From Pseudomonas oleovorans subsp. oleovorans (GTDB lineage Bacteria; Pseudomonadota; Gammaproteobacteria; Pseudomonadales; Pseudomonadaceae): a stretch of 43,790 nucleotides of DNA. The notes under the pieces are model-generated. The model was not told where the DNA came from. It saw only the letters and a list, made by a program, of their open reading frames with translations, and did no database searches. Location: contig NZ_NIUB01000036.1 of assembly GCF_002197815.1 (NCBI RefSeq), positions 1 through 43,790 on the forward strand, written 5' to 3'. This document shows, in pieces, positions 28,043 through 35,884 of the stretch. The position numbers were made by a program, and so were the translations under genes. The number at the start of each line of letters is the position of its first letter. Position 1 is the stretch's first letter.

Positions 28043-28854
28043 TGAAGACTTTTGGTCATCTGGGCGGTCTGATGCTGGTCGGTACGCTGTTGAGTGGTTG
28101 TGCGTCCAGTCAGTTGGCGAGTGAGCAGGCTCTGGAAGAAGCGCGTCTGAGTTTTCAGTCGGTCAAGGAAGATCCCAGTGTGCTGCGCGCCGCACCCAAG
28201 GACGTGATTCGCGCAGGCGAATCGCTGGGCCGTGCTGAGCGCCTGTCCAGTTACTGGGGCAGTGGCGACGATGTGCGTCATTACGCCTACCTTAGCCAGC
28301 GCTATGCCGAGATCGCCCGGCAACACAGCGATATCAGTCTCAACCAGGAACGCGCAGCCAAGCTCGAGCTGGAACGCCAGCGTCTGCAGTTGACCTTGCG
28401 CGAAGCCAAGCTGATGAGCGTGCAGCAGCACAACGACTGGTTGGAAGAGCAGATGGTCAGACTCGCCGCCAACGAGACCGAGCGCGGCCTGGTGATGACC
28501 CTGGGCGATATGTTGTTCGACGCCGGTCGCGCCGATCTGCAACCAGCAGCCAACCGTACGGCGCTCAAGCTCGTGCAGTTCCTGCAGATCAATCCGCAGC
28601 GCCGAGTGCGGATCGAAGGCTATACCGACAATACCGGTGATGCCGCCGAGAATCTCGAACTGTCGCGCGCGCGCGCGCAGGCTGTGGCCGATCTGCTGGT
28701 GGATCTGGGCGTGGAAGCCAAGCGTATTCAGGTCGTCGGTTACGGTGTCGACTTCCCGGTTGCGGAAAATGCATCGGCACGTGGCCGGGCGCAGAATCGG
28801 CGGGTGGAAATCGTCTTCTCCGACGAGCGAGGCCAGCTTGGTGCCGAGCGCTGA
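28042..28854 (+). CDS. OmpA-family lipoprotein (DUF4398-like N-terminus)
   Basis: A 270-residue lipoprotein with lipobox LLSGCAS. A helical, charged region (about 25-155) similar in style to the preceding gene leads into a C-terminal OmpA peptidoglycan-binding domain (about 155-265: LFDAGRADLQPAANRTALKL, IEGYTDNTGD, LSRARAQAV, RRVEIVF). Such proteins tether the outer membrane to peptidoglycan. ATG 28042 is chosen for GGGAG 7 bases upstream and overlap with the previous stop; GTG 28039 is also in frame. Confidence 0.88.
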   Translation: MKTFGHLGGLMLVGTLLSGCASSQLASEQALEEARLSFQSVKEDPSVLRAAPKDVIRAGESLGRAERLSSYWGSGDDVRHYAYLSQRYAEIARQHSDISLNQERAAKLELERQRLQLTLREAKLMSVQQHNDWLEEQMVRLAANETERGLVMTLGDMLFDAGRADLQPAANRTALKLVQFLQINPQRRVRIEGYTDNTGDAAENLELSRARAQAVADLLVDLGVEAKRIQVVGYGVDFPVAENASARGRAQNRRVEIVFSDERGQLGAER

Positions 28855-28870
28855 GCGAAATGCCTGACAG

Positions 28871-28896
28871 AACCCCGGCAGAGTCCGAGGTTTTTT
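28871..28896 (+). terminator. Terminator after the OmpA-like gene
   Basis: AACCCCGG (28871-28878) pairs with CCGAGGTT (28885-28892) with one mismatch, and the T-run spans 28891-28896. It closes the binding-protein/DUF4398/OmpA unit. Confidence 0.65.
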
Positions 28897-28979
28897 ATGC
28901 ACTGAAATGGCGACGATGCCGTGCACGGTTGGCAAGCAATGGCGTAAGGGGAAAACAGATCCTATCTGTGCCGGTACAA

Positions 28980-29007
28980 TTGTGTAGCAATAGGTTACTG
29001 TTATGCT
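28980..29007 (+). promoter_or_regulatory. Possible promoter of the MocR-type regulator
   Basis: TTGTGT (28980-28985), a 16-bp spacer and TATGCT (29002-29007) with an extended TGT lie 24 bp before the start codon. Nearby GTACAATTGTG and AATAGGTTAC could hold the regulator's own operator, but I cannot define it. Confidence 0.4.
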
Positions 29008-29030
29008 CCAGTGACCCGGAGGATACCGCT

Positions 29031-30476
29031 ATGACCAATCTGCTGCTCTATCAACGTATCGCCCAGCAGTTGGCCGAAGATATTCGTCGCGGTGTCTACC
29101 AGCCCGGCGAGCGCGTGCCTTCGGTGCGCAAGATGAGTGCGCAGCTCAATGTCAGCCACGCCACGGTGTTGCAGGCCTACGCCAACCTCGAAGATCAGGG
29201 GTTGATTCGTGCACGCCCGCAATCCGGCTTCTACGTGCACCAGACGCCAGCGCTGACCGCGCCGACGCCGGACATCGCCAAGGTCGAGCGACCAGGTCTG
29301 GTCACCCGCGCCAGCATCATCAACCAGGTCCTCACCGAGTCGCGTCGTGAGGGCGTATTTCCGCTGGGCGCCGCGGTGCCGCATGTCGACTATTTGCCGG
29401 TGCGAGCGTTGCACCAGCAACTGGCCAAGGTCACCCGTTTTCACAGCCCGCGCGCTTTCAGCTACATGTTCAGCCCCGGCTTCGAACCGTTGCGCCGCCA
29501 GGTGGCGATTCGCATGCGTGATGCCGGTGTGGTGGTCGATCCGTCCGAGGTAGTGATCACCCATGGCTGTGTCGATGCGCTGCAGATGAGCCTGCGCGTG
29601 TTGACCAAGCCGGGCGACCTGATCGCGGTGGAGTCGCCGACCTACTATGGTCTGCTGCAACTGGCCGATCTGCTCGGCCTCAAGGTCATCGAGATCCCGT
29701 GCGATCCGACCACCGGCATCAGCCTCGAAGCGCTGCAACTGGCGGCCAACCAGTGGCCGATCAAGGCACTGGTGCTGACGGCACGCCTATCCAATCCACT
29801 GGGTGGCACCATCCCCGAGGAGCGTCAGCGCCAGTTGCTGCGCCTGGCCGGCGATTACGATTTCCAGATCGTCGAAGATGATATTTACGGCGAACTGATG
29901 TTCGAACAGGGCCCGACCAAGGCGCTCAAATCCCATGATCGCGACAGCCAGGTGATCTATTGTTCGAGCTTCTCCAAGACGCTGTCGCCCGGTGTGCGCA
30001 TCGGCTGGATCGTCGCCGGCAAGTATCAGGACGAGATCCAGCGGCTGCAGACCTTCTCCACCCATTCGGCGTGCAGCGTCACCCAGATGGCGGTGGCGGC
30101 CTACCTGGAAAATGGCGGGTATGACCGCCATCTGCGGCATATCCGTCAGGAGTACCGCAAGAACCTCAGCGCCTTCCAGCTGGCGGTGCAGCAGTATTTC
30201 CCGGTCGGTACGCAGATGACCCGGCCCAAGGGCGGCTTCATCCTCTGGGTCAGCCTGCCGGCGCGGGTCAACACCAAGGATCTGCACGTGCGCGCGCTGC
30301 AGCAGGGCATTTCCATCGCCCCCGGGCTGATCTTCAGCAATACCGAACAGTTCAACCATTGTGTGCGCCTCAACTGCGGCATTCCATGGAATCGTGAGGC
30401 GGAGAGGGCGCTGATGACGTTGGGCATGCTGGCCACGCAGCTGTGCCAGGAGGCGGGCGATTCGTGGGAAGGTTGA
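29031..30476 (+). CDS. MocR-family regulator: GntR winged helix fused to aminotransferase domain
   Basis: A 481-residue fusion. An N-terminal GntR-type DNA-binding domain (about 1-72, with GERVPSVRKMSAQLNVSHATV) is joined to a fold-type I aminotransferase-like domain (about 110-475). The PLP-binding lysine is Lys316 in SSFSKTLSPGVRIGW, with ARLSNPLGG and EDDIYGEL before it. MocR proteins use PLP or aldimines as effectors and often control vitamin B6, GABA or amino-acid genes. Nothing adjacent identifies the target. GGAGG lies 8 bases before ATG 29031; the frame continues upstream without conservation. Confidence 0.9.
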   Translation: MTNLLLYQRIAQQLAEDIRRGVYQPGERVPSVRKMSAQLNVSHATVLQAYANLEDQGLIRARPQSGFYVHQTPALTAPTPDIAKVERPGLVTRASIINQVLTESRREGVFPLGAAVPHVDYLPVRALHQQLAKVTRFHSPRAFSYMFSPGFEPLRRQVAIRMRDAGVVVDPSEVVITHGCVDALQMSLRVLTKPGDLIAVESPTYYGLLQLADLLGLKVIEIPCDPTTGISLEALQLAANQWPIKALVLTARLSNPLGGTIPEERQRQLLRLAGDYDFQIVEDDIYGELMFEQGPTKALKSHDRDSQVIYCSSFSKTLSPGVRIGWIVAGKYQDEIQRLQTFSTHSACSVTQMAVAAYLENGGYDRHLRHIRQEYRKNLSAFQLAVQQYFPVGTQMTRPKGGFILWVSLPARVNTKDLHVRALQQGISIAPGLIFSNTEQFNHCVRLNCGIPWNREAERALMTLGMLATQLCQEAGDSWEG

Positions 30477-30562
30477 ACAGGCACGTTCTGGTTTAACCCG
30501 ATTCACCTCAGGGCTGCGTCTACCTGAGCGAAGGTCTTGTGCCATTGCTCAGGAGGTGCACC

Positions 30563-32263
30563 ATGCCCGTTTATTCCTTGTTGCTCGTTCGTCCGTTCGC
30601 CGTCGGTTTTTCCGCGGGTACCGTGCTGTTGCTTGCCGCCTGCAGCGCCTCTGGCCCGGAGCCGGAAGCCCAGACCAACTCGGAGCCGGCGCCGTCACTC
30701 GTACGTGAACGCCTGGCTGCGCCTGCGGCTGCCGAGATGCATGTCGAGGCCAGCCAGAAGCGCATGTCGACCCTGGCTCACGCACCGTCTCCCATCGCCG
30801 ATATCCTGCCGCCGGGCTACCGTGACGAATCGCGCGAGCAGTACCAGGCCTACGCCGACAACCCGGTGTTCGCTGTCGCCGAGACGCCGGTATCCACCTT
30901 CAGCATCGACGTCGATACCGGTAGCTACGCCAACGTGCGGCGCTTCCTCAACGGCGGGCAACTGCCACCGAAGGACGCCGTGCGTCTGGAGGAACTGGTC
31001 AACTACTTTCCCTACGCCTACCCGTTGCCGCAGGGCGATGCGCCTTTCGGCGTCAGCACTGAACTGGCGGTGACGCCGTGGAATCCGCAAACGCGCCTGC
31101 TGCGCATCGCCATCAAGGCGTCGGATCGCAGCGTTGAGGAGCTGCCGCCGGCCAACCTGGTGTTTCTGGTCGATGTGTCCGGCTCGATGCATCGCCGCGA
31201 AGGCCTGCCGATGGTGCAGGGCACCCTCAAATTGCTGGTCGAGCAGTTGCGCCCGCAGGATCGCGTCTCGCTGGTCACCTATGCCGGTGACTGCCAGGTG
31301 GTGCTCGATTCCACGCCCGGTAGCGACAAGGCGAAGATCCGTGCGGCCATCGATCAACTCAGCGCCGGTGGTTCGACGGCCGGGGAGTCGGGCATCCAAC
31401 TGGCCTACCAGCAGGCGGGCAAGCACCTGATCGATGGCGGCATCAATCGCATCCTGCTGACCACCGATGGCGACTTCAACGTCGGCATCAGCGACTTCGA
31501 CAGCCTCAAGCAACTGGCTGCCGACAAGCGCAAGAGCGGCGTCTCGCTGACCACCCTGGGTTTTGGCGTGGACAACTACAACGAGCGCCTGATGGAGCAG
31601 CTGGCCGACGCTGGTAACGGCAATTACGCCTACATCGACAACCTGCGCGAGGCGCGCAAGGTGCTGGTCGATCAGCTCGGCTCGACCCTGGCCACCTTGG
31701 CCAGCGACGTGAAACTGCAACTGGAATTCAACCCGAGCGAGGTCAGCGAGTACCGCCTGCTGGGCTACGACAACCGTGCGCTCAAGCGCGAGGACTTCAG
31801 TAGCGACAAGGTCGATGCCGGTGATATTGGCGCCGGGCACACCGTGACTGCGCTCTACGAGATCGTCCCGGCGGGCAGCAAAGGCTGGCTGGAGCCGCTG
31901 CGTTATCAGGCCAGTGCCCAGCCTGCGAGCAAGAGCGGCGAACTGGCCTGGTTGCGGATTCGCTACAAGGCGCCGGGGGAAGCATCCAGCCGGCTGCTGG
32001 AGCGGCCTATCGCACGCGGCGAGGCCAAGCCGGTTGCGGCTGCCAGCGAGGACCTGCGCTTCGCCGCAGCGGTAGCCGCCTTCGCCCAGCAGCTCAAGGG
32101 TGGGCGCTACACGGGCGACTTCGATCTGGCGCAGAGTATCGAGTTGGCGCGCTCGGCCAAGGGTGAGGATCGCTTCGGCCTGCGCGGCGAATTCATCCAA
32201 CTGGCCGAAATCGCCCAGAGCCTGCACACTTCCGGCTCCACGCCAGCACGAGTTCAGCAGTGA
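30563..32263 (+). CDS. VWA-domain lipoprotein (YfbK-like)
   Basis: A 566-residue lipoprotein with lipobox LLLAACS. An N-terminal low-complexity stretch is followed by the conserved VWA N-region (TFSIDVDTGSYANVRRF), a von Willebrand A domain (about 196-370) with MIDAS DVSGSMHRREG starting at Asp204 and LLTTDGDFN, and a C-terminal DUF3520-like region. AGGAGG lies 6 bases before ATG 30563. Its stop overlaps the GTG start of an ECF sigma factor, so it is the first gene of a sigma/anti-sigma operon. A metal-dependent protein-binding role at the envelope is inferred; the partner is unknown. Confidence 0.88.
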   Translation: MPVYSLLLVRPFAVGFSAGTVLLLAACSASGPEPEAQTNSEPAPSLVRERLAAPAAAEMHVEASQKRMSTLAHAPSPIADILPPGYRDESREQYQAYADNPVFAVAETPVSTFSIDVDTGSYANVRRFLNGGQLPPKDAVRLEELVNYFPYAYPLPQGDAPFGVSTELAVTPWNPQTRLLRIAIKASDRSVEELPPANLVFLVDVSGSMHRREGLPMVQGTLKLLVEQLRPQDRVSLVTYAGDCQVVLDSTPGSDKAKIRAAIDQLSAGGSTAGESGIQLAYQQAGKHLIDGGINRILLTTDGDFNVGISDFDSLKQLAADKRKSGVSLTTLGFGVDNYNERLMEQLADAGNGNYAYIDNLREARKVLVDQLGSTLATLASDVKLQLEFNPSEVSEYRLLGYDNRALKREDFSSDKVDAGDIGAGHTVTALYEIVPAGSKGWLEPLRYQASAQPASKSGELAWLRIRYKAPGEASSRLLERPIARGEAKPVAAASEDLRFAAAVAAFAQQLKGGRYTGDFDLAQSIELARSAKGEDRFGLRGEFIQLAEIAQSLHTSGSTPARVQQ

Positions 32264-32832
32264 ACGCACCCCTCATGGATGACGACGCCGCTTTGTTGCG
32301 GCGTTACCGTCGCGGCGATGCCGCGGCCTTCAACGCGCTCTACCAGCGCCATCGGCTGGGCCTGTTTCGCTTTCTGCTCGGCCTGTGCGGCGATCACGCC
32401 CTGGCCGAAGAAGTGTTCCAGGAAACCTGGGTGAGCCTGATCCGCAGCCAGAGTGAGCAGCGCGAGTCGGTGCTGTTCAAGACCTGGCTGTACCAGATCG
32501 CGCGCAACCGCCTGATCGACCACTGGCGCAAGACGGGCCGCCATCAGGCCGGGCATGACGAATACGATGAAGGCCAGCATGCCCAGGCCGATCCGCAACC
32601 CGGTCCGGAACAGCAGTGGAGCCTGAGTCGCGACAGTGAGCGGCTGCAGGCGGCGTTGGCCGACCTGCCGGAAGATCAGCGCGAAGTGTTCCTGCTGCGC
32701 GCCCATGGCGACCTGGAATTGAACGAGATTGCCGAGTTGACCCGCACGCCGGCCGAGACGGTCAAGAGCCGTCTGCGCTATGCCCTGCAGAAGCTGCGCC
32801 GGCTGCTGGCCACCGAGGAGTTGTCCGCATGA
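32260..32832 (+). CDS. ECF-type RNA polymerase sigma factor
   Basis: A 190-residue group 4 sigma factor. Region 2 spans about 25-95 (YQRHRLGLFRFLLGLCGD, AEEVFQETWVSLIR, FKTWLYQIARNRLIDHWR). A His/Asp/Gln-rich linker follows, then region 4 from about 130 (LPEDQREVFLLRAHGDLEL, TPAETVKSRLRYALQKLR). GTG 32260 overlaps the VWA stop (GTGA); ATG 32275 is an in-frame alternative. It overlaps the next gene by 4 bp. Likely activated by an envelope cue through its neighbours; the regulon is unknown. Confidence 0.92.
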   Translation: MNAPLMDDDAALLRRYRRGDAAAFNALYQRHRLGLFRFLLGLCGDHALAEEVFQETWVSLIRSQSEQRESVLFKTWLYQIARNRLIDHWRKTGRHQAGHDEYDEGQHAQADPQPGPEQQWSLSRDSERLQAALADLPEDQREVFLLRAHGDLELNEIAELTRTPAETVKSRLRYALQKLRRLLATEELSA

Positions 32833-33500
32833 AAGATCAACGAGAACCTCTGGATCACGAGCAGGCGCTGCTGGCGCATTTCTGTGCCCATGGCAGCGGC
32901 GAACCCTCGGCCGAGCTGGATGCGCGCATCCTGGCGGCGGCCAGTGCGGCCGCCCGTGAAGCGCAGCAGTCCGGCACGGCTGAATCCGGCTGGGCGCAGC
33001 GCCTGCATCAATGGCTGTTCGGCAGTGGCCGCCAGCGCTGGTCGGTGGCGGTGGCCGGGCTGGCTTGCGTCGGCATCGGCGTCAGCCTGACCTGGCACAC
33101 CCTGGAGCAGACGCCGGAGGCTTTCGATGCTGTACCACCCAGCGTGGCGATGAGCCCCGTCGCACCGGCGCCGATGGCGGCCAAGCGTGGGCCAGAGCAG
33201 GAGACGGTTGCACCTGTGGCTGCCCCGCAGGAACGCATGACAAGCCAGGCCATGGCACGTCAGGCGCCGTCTGCCGATATGGCTGAGGCCCCGATGGCCA
33301 GTGGCGCTGCGCTGGCACCCATGGCCGAACTGGTGATCCAGAGCGAACCGCGCGAGGCGCTGCTGCGTCTGCTGGAGCTGCGCAAGGCGGGTGAGCAGGA
33401 GGAGGCGCAGCGGTTGCTGGAGCAGCTAAAGGCCGACTATCCACACCTGGATATCGAGGCTGAGCTCGCTCATCTGGCCACCGAGTCGCCGCGTGAATGA
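32829..33500 (+). CDS. Candidate anti-sigma factor, Met-rich periplasmic segment
   Basis: A 223-residue bitopic protein coupled to the sigma gene by an ATGA overlap. A cytoplasmic N-terminal region of about 75 residues lacks a clear HxxxCxxC zinc motif. One membrane helix follows (about 78-97, WSVAVAGLACVGIGVSLTW). The periplasmic linker (about 100-170) is unusually rich in methionine, alanine and proline. A C-terminal helical piece resembles the EALLRLLELRKAGEQEEAQ...YP tail of many pseudomonad sigma-partner proteins. The anti-sigma role is inferred from position and topology. Confidence 0.7.
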   Translation: MKDQREPLDHEQALLAHFCAHGSGEPSAELDARILAAASAAAREAQQSGTAESGWAQRLHQWLFGSGRQRWSVAVAGLACVGIGVSLTWHTLEQTPEAFDAVPPSVAMSPVAPAPMAAKRGPEQETVAPVAAPQERMTSQAMARQAPSADMAEAPMASGAALAPMAELVIQSEPREALLRLLELRKAGEQEEAQRLLEQLKADYPHLDIEAELAHLATESPRE

Positions 33501-33589
33501 GGCACGAGGTAAAGGTCGTGTAAGTCGGCTTGTCAGGCGCGCCCAGGCGGAGGAACATGGGCGCGTACTGATCGAGCTGCCCTTGTCCC

Positions 33590-34084
33590 ATGATGCGTAA
33601 GTCCATTCTTCTATTGCTGTGCCTGGGTTGGCTGAGCGCCTGTGAGCGTGAGCCGGAACCCGTTGCACAGCAGCCCGCGCCAGCGCCGGCAGTGGTCACT
33701 GCTACTGCGCCCGTTGCCGAGGTCGCCAAGCCAGAGCCTGTCGAACCAGCACCGCCTGCCAAGGTGGTTGAAAGCAAGCCCGTGCCCGCCGCCAAATCGC
33801 CCGTCGTCGCCAAGCCCAAGCCTGTTGTAGCGCCACAGCCCAAGCCGGTGGAGCCTGAATCGAAATTGGCATTGGATCTGAGCGTGCCGCAGGAGCTGTT
33901 CGAGCAGGCGCTGGAAAGTGAAACCCGCGAGGATTTCTCTCCCTTGCTGCCGCCGCTGTTTGGTGAGAAAACCGAAGTCCAGAGCCCGTTCCAGATCAGC
34001 GGTCGGCTGATCAGCAATGAGCGAGTGGACGACTACTGGGATTCCATCGAAGGCGCTGAGCTGCAGTTCGAGTTCAAGCAGTAG
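33590..34084 (+). CDS. Small lipoprotein with Pro/Ala/Lys-rich linker, function unknown
   Basis: A 164-residue predicted lipoprotein with lipobox WLSACE (Cys18). A long Pro/Ala/Val/Lys/Glu linker (about 20-98) resembles a periplasm-spanning TonB-like spacer, and a short acidic C-terminal domain (about 99-164) follows. I do not recognise the family. ATG 33590 and 33593 are adjacent; neither has a ribosome site. An upstream CATGGG can pair with CCCATG over the start. It lies 89 bp after the anti-sigma gene and may be in its operon. Confidence 0.65.
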   Translation: MMRKSILLLLCLGWLSACEREPEPVAQQPAPAPAVVTATAPVAEVAKPEPVEPAPPAKVVESKPVPAAKSPVVAKPKPVVAPQPKPVEPESKLALDLSVPQELFEQALESETREDFSPLLPPLFGEKTEVQSPFQISGRLISNERVDDYWDSIEGAELQFEFKQ

Positions 34085-34286
34085 TAGGGAGCGGCGTACC
34101 CTACCCATGGCCAGGCTTCATTCTGCTCAGAAACGGTAGTGTCGCTGTGACTAATGCGTTCGAGCCTTCATCAGCCGGCCTCTGATCCGATGCACCGAGT
34201 GGCTCGCCTGTTGCTCTGCTGTCTTGACCTCGACATAACGCATGGTGGGCCTGCTGGCTGCTTCACAAATTGCCTGCGCATCGTTC

Positions 34287-34354
34287 GTCACTCCCGCGAA
34301 GGCGGGAGCCCAGGTGCTTCTTGAATTCTGGCTTCCCGCCTGCGCGGGAATGAC
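34287..34354. repeat. REP inverted repeat, CTCCCGCGAAGGCGGGAG type
   Basis: The left arm begins GTCACTCCCGCGAAGGCGGG and the right arm, CTGGCTTCCCGCCTGCGCGG onward, ends GAATGAC. Each arm is a hairpin and the arms complement each other. It occupies the 287-bp gap between convergent genes (34085-34371); I see nothing else there. Confidence 0.8.
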
Positions 34355-34371
34355 AGCCAACCTGTCGGACG

Positions 34372-35037
34372 CTAACGGCGCAGGTAGGAGGCGAAGTCGA
34401 TATCGCCGGCCGAGAGGATCGCCTGCACGCGGTTGTGCACGCCCAGCTTGCGCAGGATGGCCGAGACATGCGCTTTGACCGTGGTTTCGGCGATATCCAG
34501 GCTGTAGGCGATCTGCTTGTTCGATTCGCCCTTGGTCATGCGTTCGAGCACCAGCAGCTGCTTGCGCGTCAGGGCCTGCAGCAGTTCCGGCGAGATGCTG
34601 TGGTGGTCGGGGTGGTGGCGATGGCCGCCGCTCTTCTGTGAGCGGATGATGTCCGGGGGCAGGTAGACGTTGCCGTCGAGAATCTGCGCGATGGCCTCGG
34701 TCATTTGCGCCCGCGGCGAGGACTTGGTGATGAAACCCACTGCGCCGTAGGTGATGGCCTGCAACACGATCTGCTTGTCCTGCTCGGCGGAGACGATCAC
34801 CACCGGGATGGTCGGCGCCTCGTTACGCAGGTTCATCAGCCCGCCCAGGCCGTGCATGCCGGGCATGTTCAGGTCGAGCAGGATCAGATCCAGGTCGTCG
34901 TGGCTTTGGGTCAGCTCCAGGGCACTGTCCAGGTCAGCGGTTTCCATGATCTCGCTGCCGGGAAAACCGTCGGCGATGACGTTATGGATGGCTTCACGAA
35001 ACAGCGGATGGTCGTCGGCAATCAGAATCTTGTACAT
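34372..35037 (-). CDS. agmR: LuxR-type response regulator AgmR/ErbR (PedR1)
   Basis: A 221-residue NarL-family regulator. The receiver domain (1-120) has the phosphoacceptor Asp55 in LILLDLNMPG, and a C-terminal LuxR helix-turn-helix spans about 150-212 (LTRKQLLVLERMTKGESNKQIA). The N-terminus MYKILIADDHPLFREAIHNVI and the SAEQDKQIVLQAITYGAVGF segment match AgmR/ErbR of P. aeruginosa and PedR1 of P. putida, regulators of PQQ-dependent alcohol oxidation. No cognate kinase is adjacent. It lies 23 bp downstream of the rhodanese-like gene, on the same strand. Confidence 0.85.
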   Translation of the reverse strand: MYKILIADDHPLFREAIHNVIADGFPGSEIMETADLDSALELTQSHDDLDLILLDLNMPGMHGLGGLMNLRNEAPTIPVVIVSAEQDKQIVLQAITYGAVGFITKSSPRAQMTEAIAQILDGNVYLPPDIIRSQKSGGHRHHPDHHSISPELLQALTRKQLLVLERMTKGESNKQIAYSLDIAETTVKAHVSAILRKLGVHNRVQAILSAGDIDFASYLRR

Positions 35038-35060
35038 GGCCTTGCACCTCGTTGTTGTGA

Positions 35061-35636
35061 TTATGGTGTGGCAGTGGGCGTGAGGAAAGCAGCAGGCAGT
35101 TCGGCGGGTTGAGCAGGCGCCATCGGCAGGCCGGCCTGCTCCCAGGCGTCGATGCCATCACGGTACCAGTAGAGCTGGCGATAGCCCATGGCATGGGCGC
35201 GGCGCGCGGCATTCCAGCTCGGCCAGCAGTCGGGGCGGCAGTAGAAAACCAAAGGCTTGTTCAGATCGCCTTTACTGGCCTGGCTCAGGTAGTGGGTGAA
35301 GTAGCGCAGCCATAGCGTTTCCAGGTTGCCGCTGCCGGTGTTGGGTAGCCACAGACTGCCGGGGATGTTGGCGTGGGGCTCTTCTTCGATGAAGCGATCA
35401 TGGCGCCACAGCTGACGATAGACATCGATCAGTTGAACATCGGGGCGTTCGTCGAGTAGTTTTTTCAGAGCAGGAGTATCGAGAATCTGGACACCTTCAA
35501 GCGTTGACGGTGTCGGGCTGCGGTACTGGTTGCTGCGATAGCCCTCGGCATCGAACAGTTCTTCGGAGTGCACGACGCAGACCAGCAGCAGGGAGGCGAG
35601 CATCAAGCCTGCTTGCACGGGCAGACGGTACTTCAT
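35061..35636 (-). CDS. PQQ-dependent catabolism-associated rhodanese-like protein (CXXCW family)
   Basis: A 191-residue exported protein. The signal peptide ends near residue 24 and a rhodanese-like domain carries the family hallmark YCRPDCWPSWNAARRA (Cys-x3-Cys-Trp). TIGRFAM describes this family as restricted to PQQ alcohol-oxidation loci, which the neighbours confirm. ATG 35636 gives the natural signal peptide MKYRLPVQAGLML; an in-frame ATG at 35678 would add 14 residues that overlap the promoter region. A possible promoter and operator lie 31-96 bp upstream. Confidence 0.85.
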   Translation of the reverse strand: MKYRLPVQAGLMLASLLLVCVVHSEELFDAEGYRSNQYRSPTPSTLEGVQILDTPALKKLLDERPDVQLIDVYRQLWRHDRFIEEEPHANIPGSLWLPNTGSGNLETLWLRYFTHYLSQASKGDLNKPLVFYCRPDCWPSWNAARRAHAMGYRQLYWYRDGIDAWEQAGLPMAPAQPAELPAAFLTPTATP

Positions 35637-35666
35637 GGCAAGGTCTCTACTTATTGTTGTGCCGGT

Positions 35667-35732
35667 ATTACAGGCCATGGTCGCAGGCTTGGGAATTCTA
35701 CGTTGGAGAGGGAAACCAGTACCAAAGTAGTA
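35667..35732 (-). promoter_or_regulatory. Putative promoter with PQQ-locus operator, copy 1
   Basis: Reading the minus strand toward the rhodanese-like gene: the motif at 35732-35718 (plus-strand AGTACCAAAGTAGTA), 21 bp, ATTCCC (35696-35691), an 18-bp spacer and TGTAAT (35672-35667). The same arrangement occurs at copy 2 (39903-39969) and partly at copy 3 (41092-41135). The motif core is TACC-AA-GGTA-like and palindromic. Confidence 0.5.
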
Positions 35733-35752
35733 GAGGGGCTGCTGAGACGTTC

Positions 35753-35805
35753 GTAGGGCGGGTGCAACCCGCCGTCGCGCTATTGGCGGGTTGCACCCGC
35801 CCTAC
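35753..35805. repeat. REP inverted repeat, GTAGGGCGGGT family, second copy
   Basis: The left arm (35753-35773, from GTAGGGCGGGTGCAACCCG) and the right arm (35785-35805, ending ACCCGCCCTAC) are exact 21-bp complements apart from two central bases. Its left arm equals that of the copy at 21941. It separates the permease gene end from the upstream region of the rhodanese-like gene. Confidence 0.88.
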
Positions 35806-35884
35806 GGATTTGGGCTGCATTCGGCAGCGGACGCAGAGCCATTCCCACGTGGAGCGAGAGCAACGATCAAGTGCATTGCTGGTT

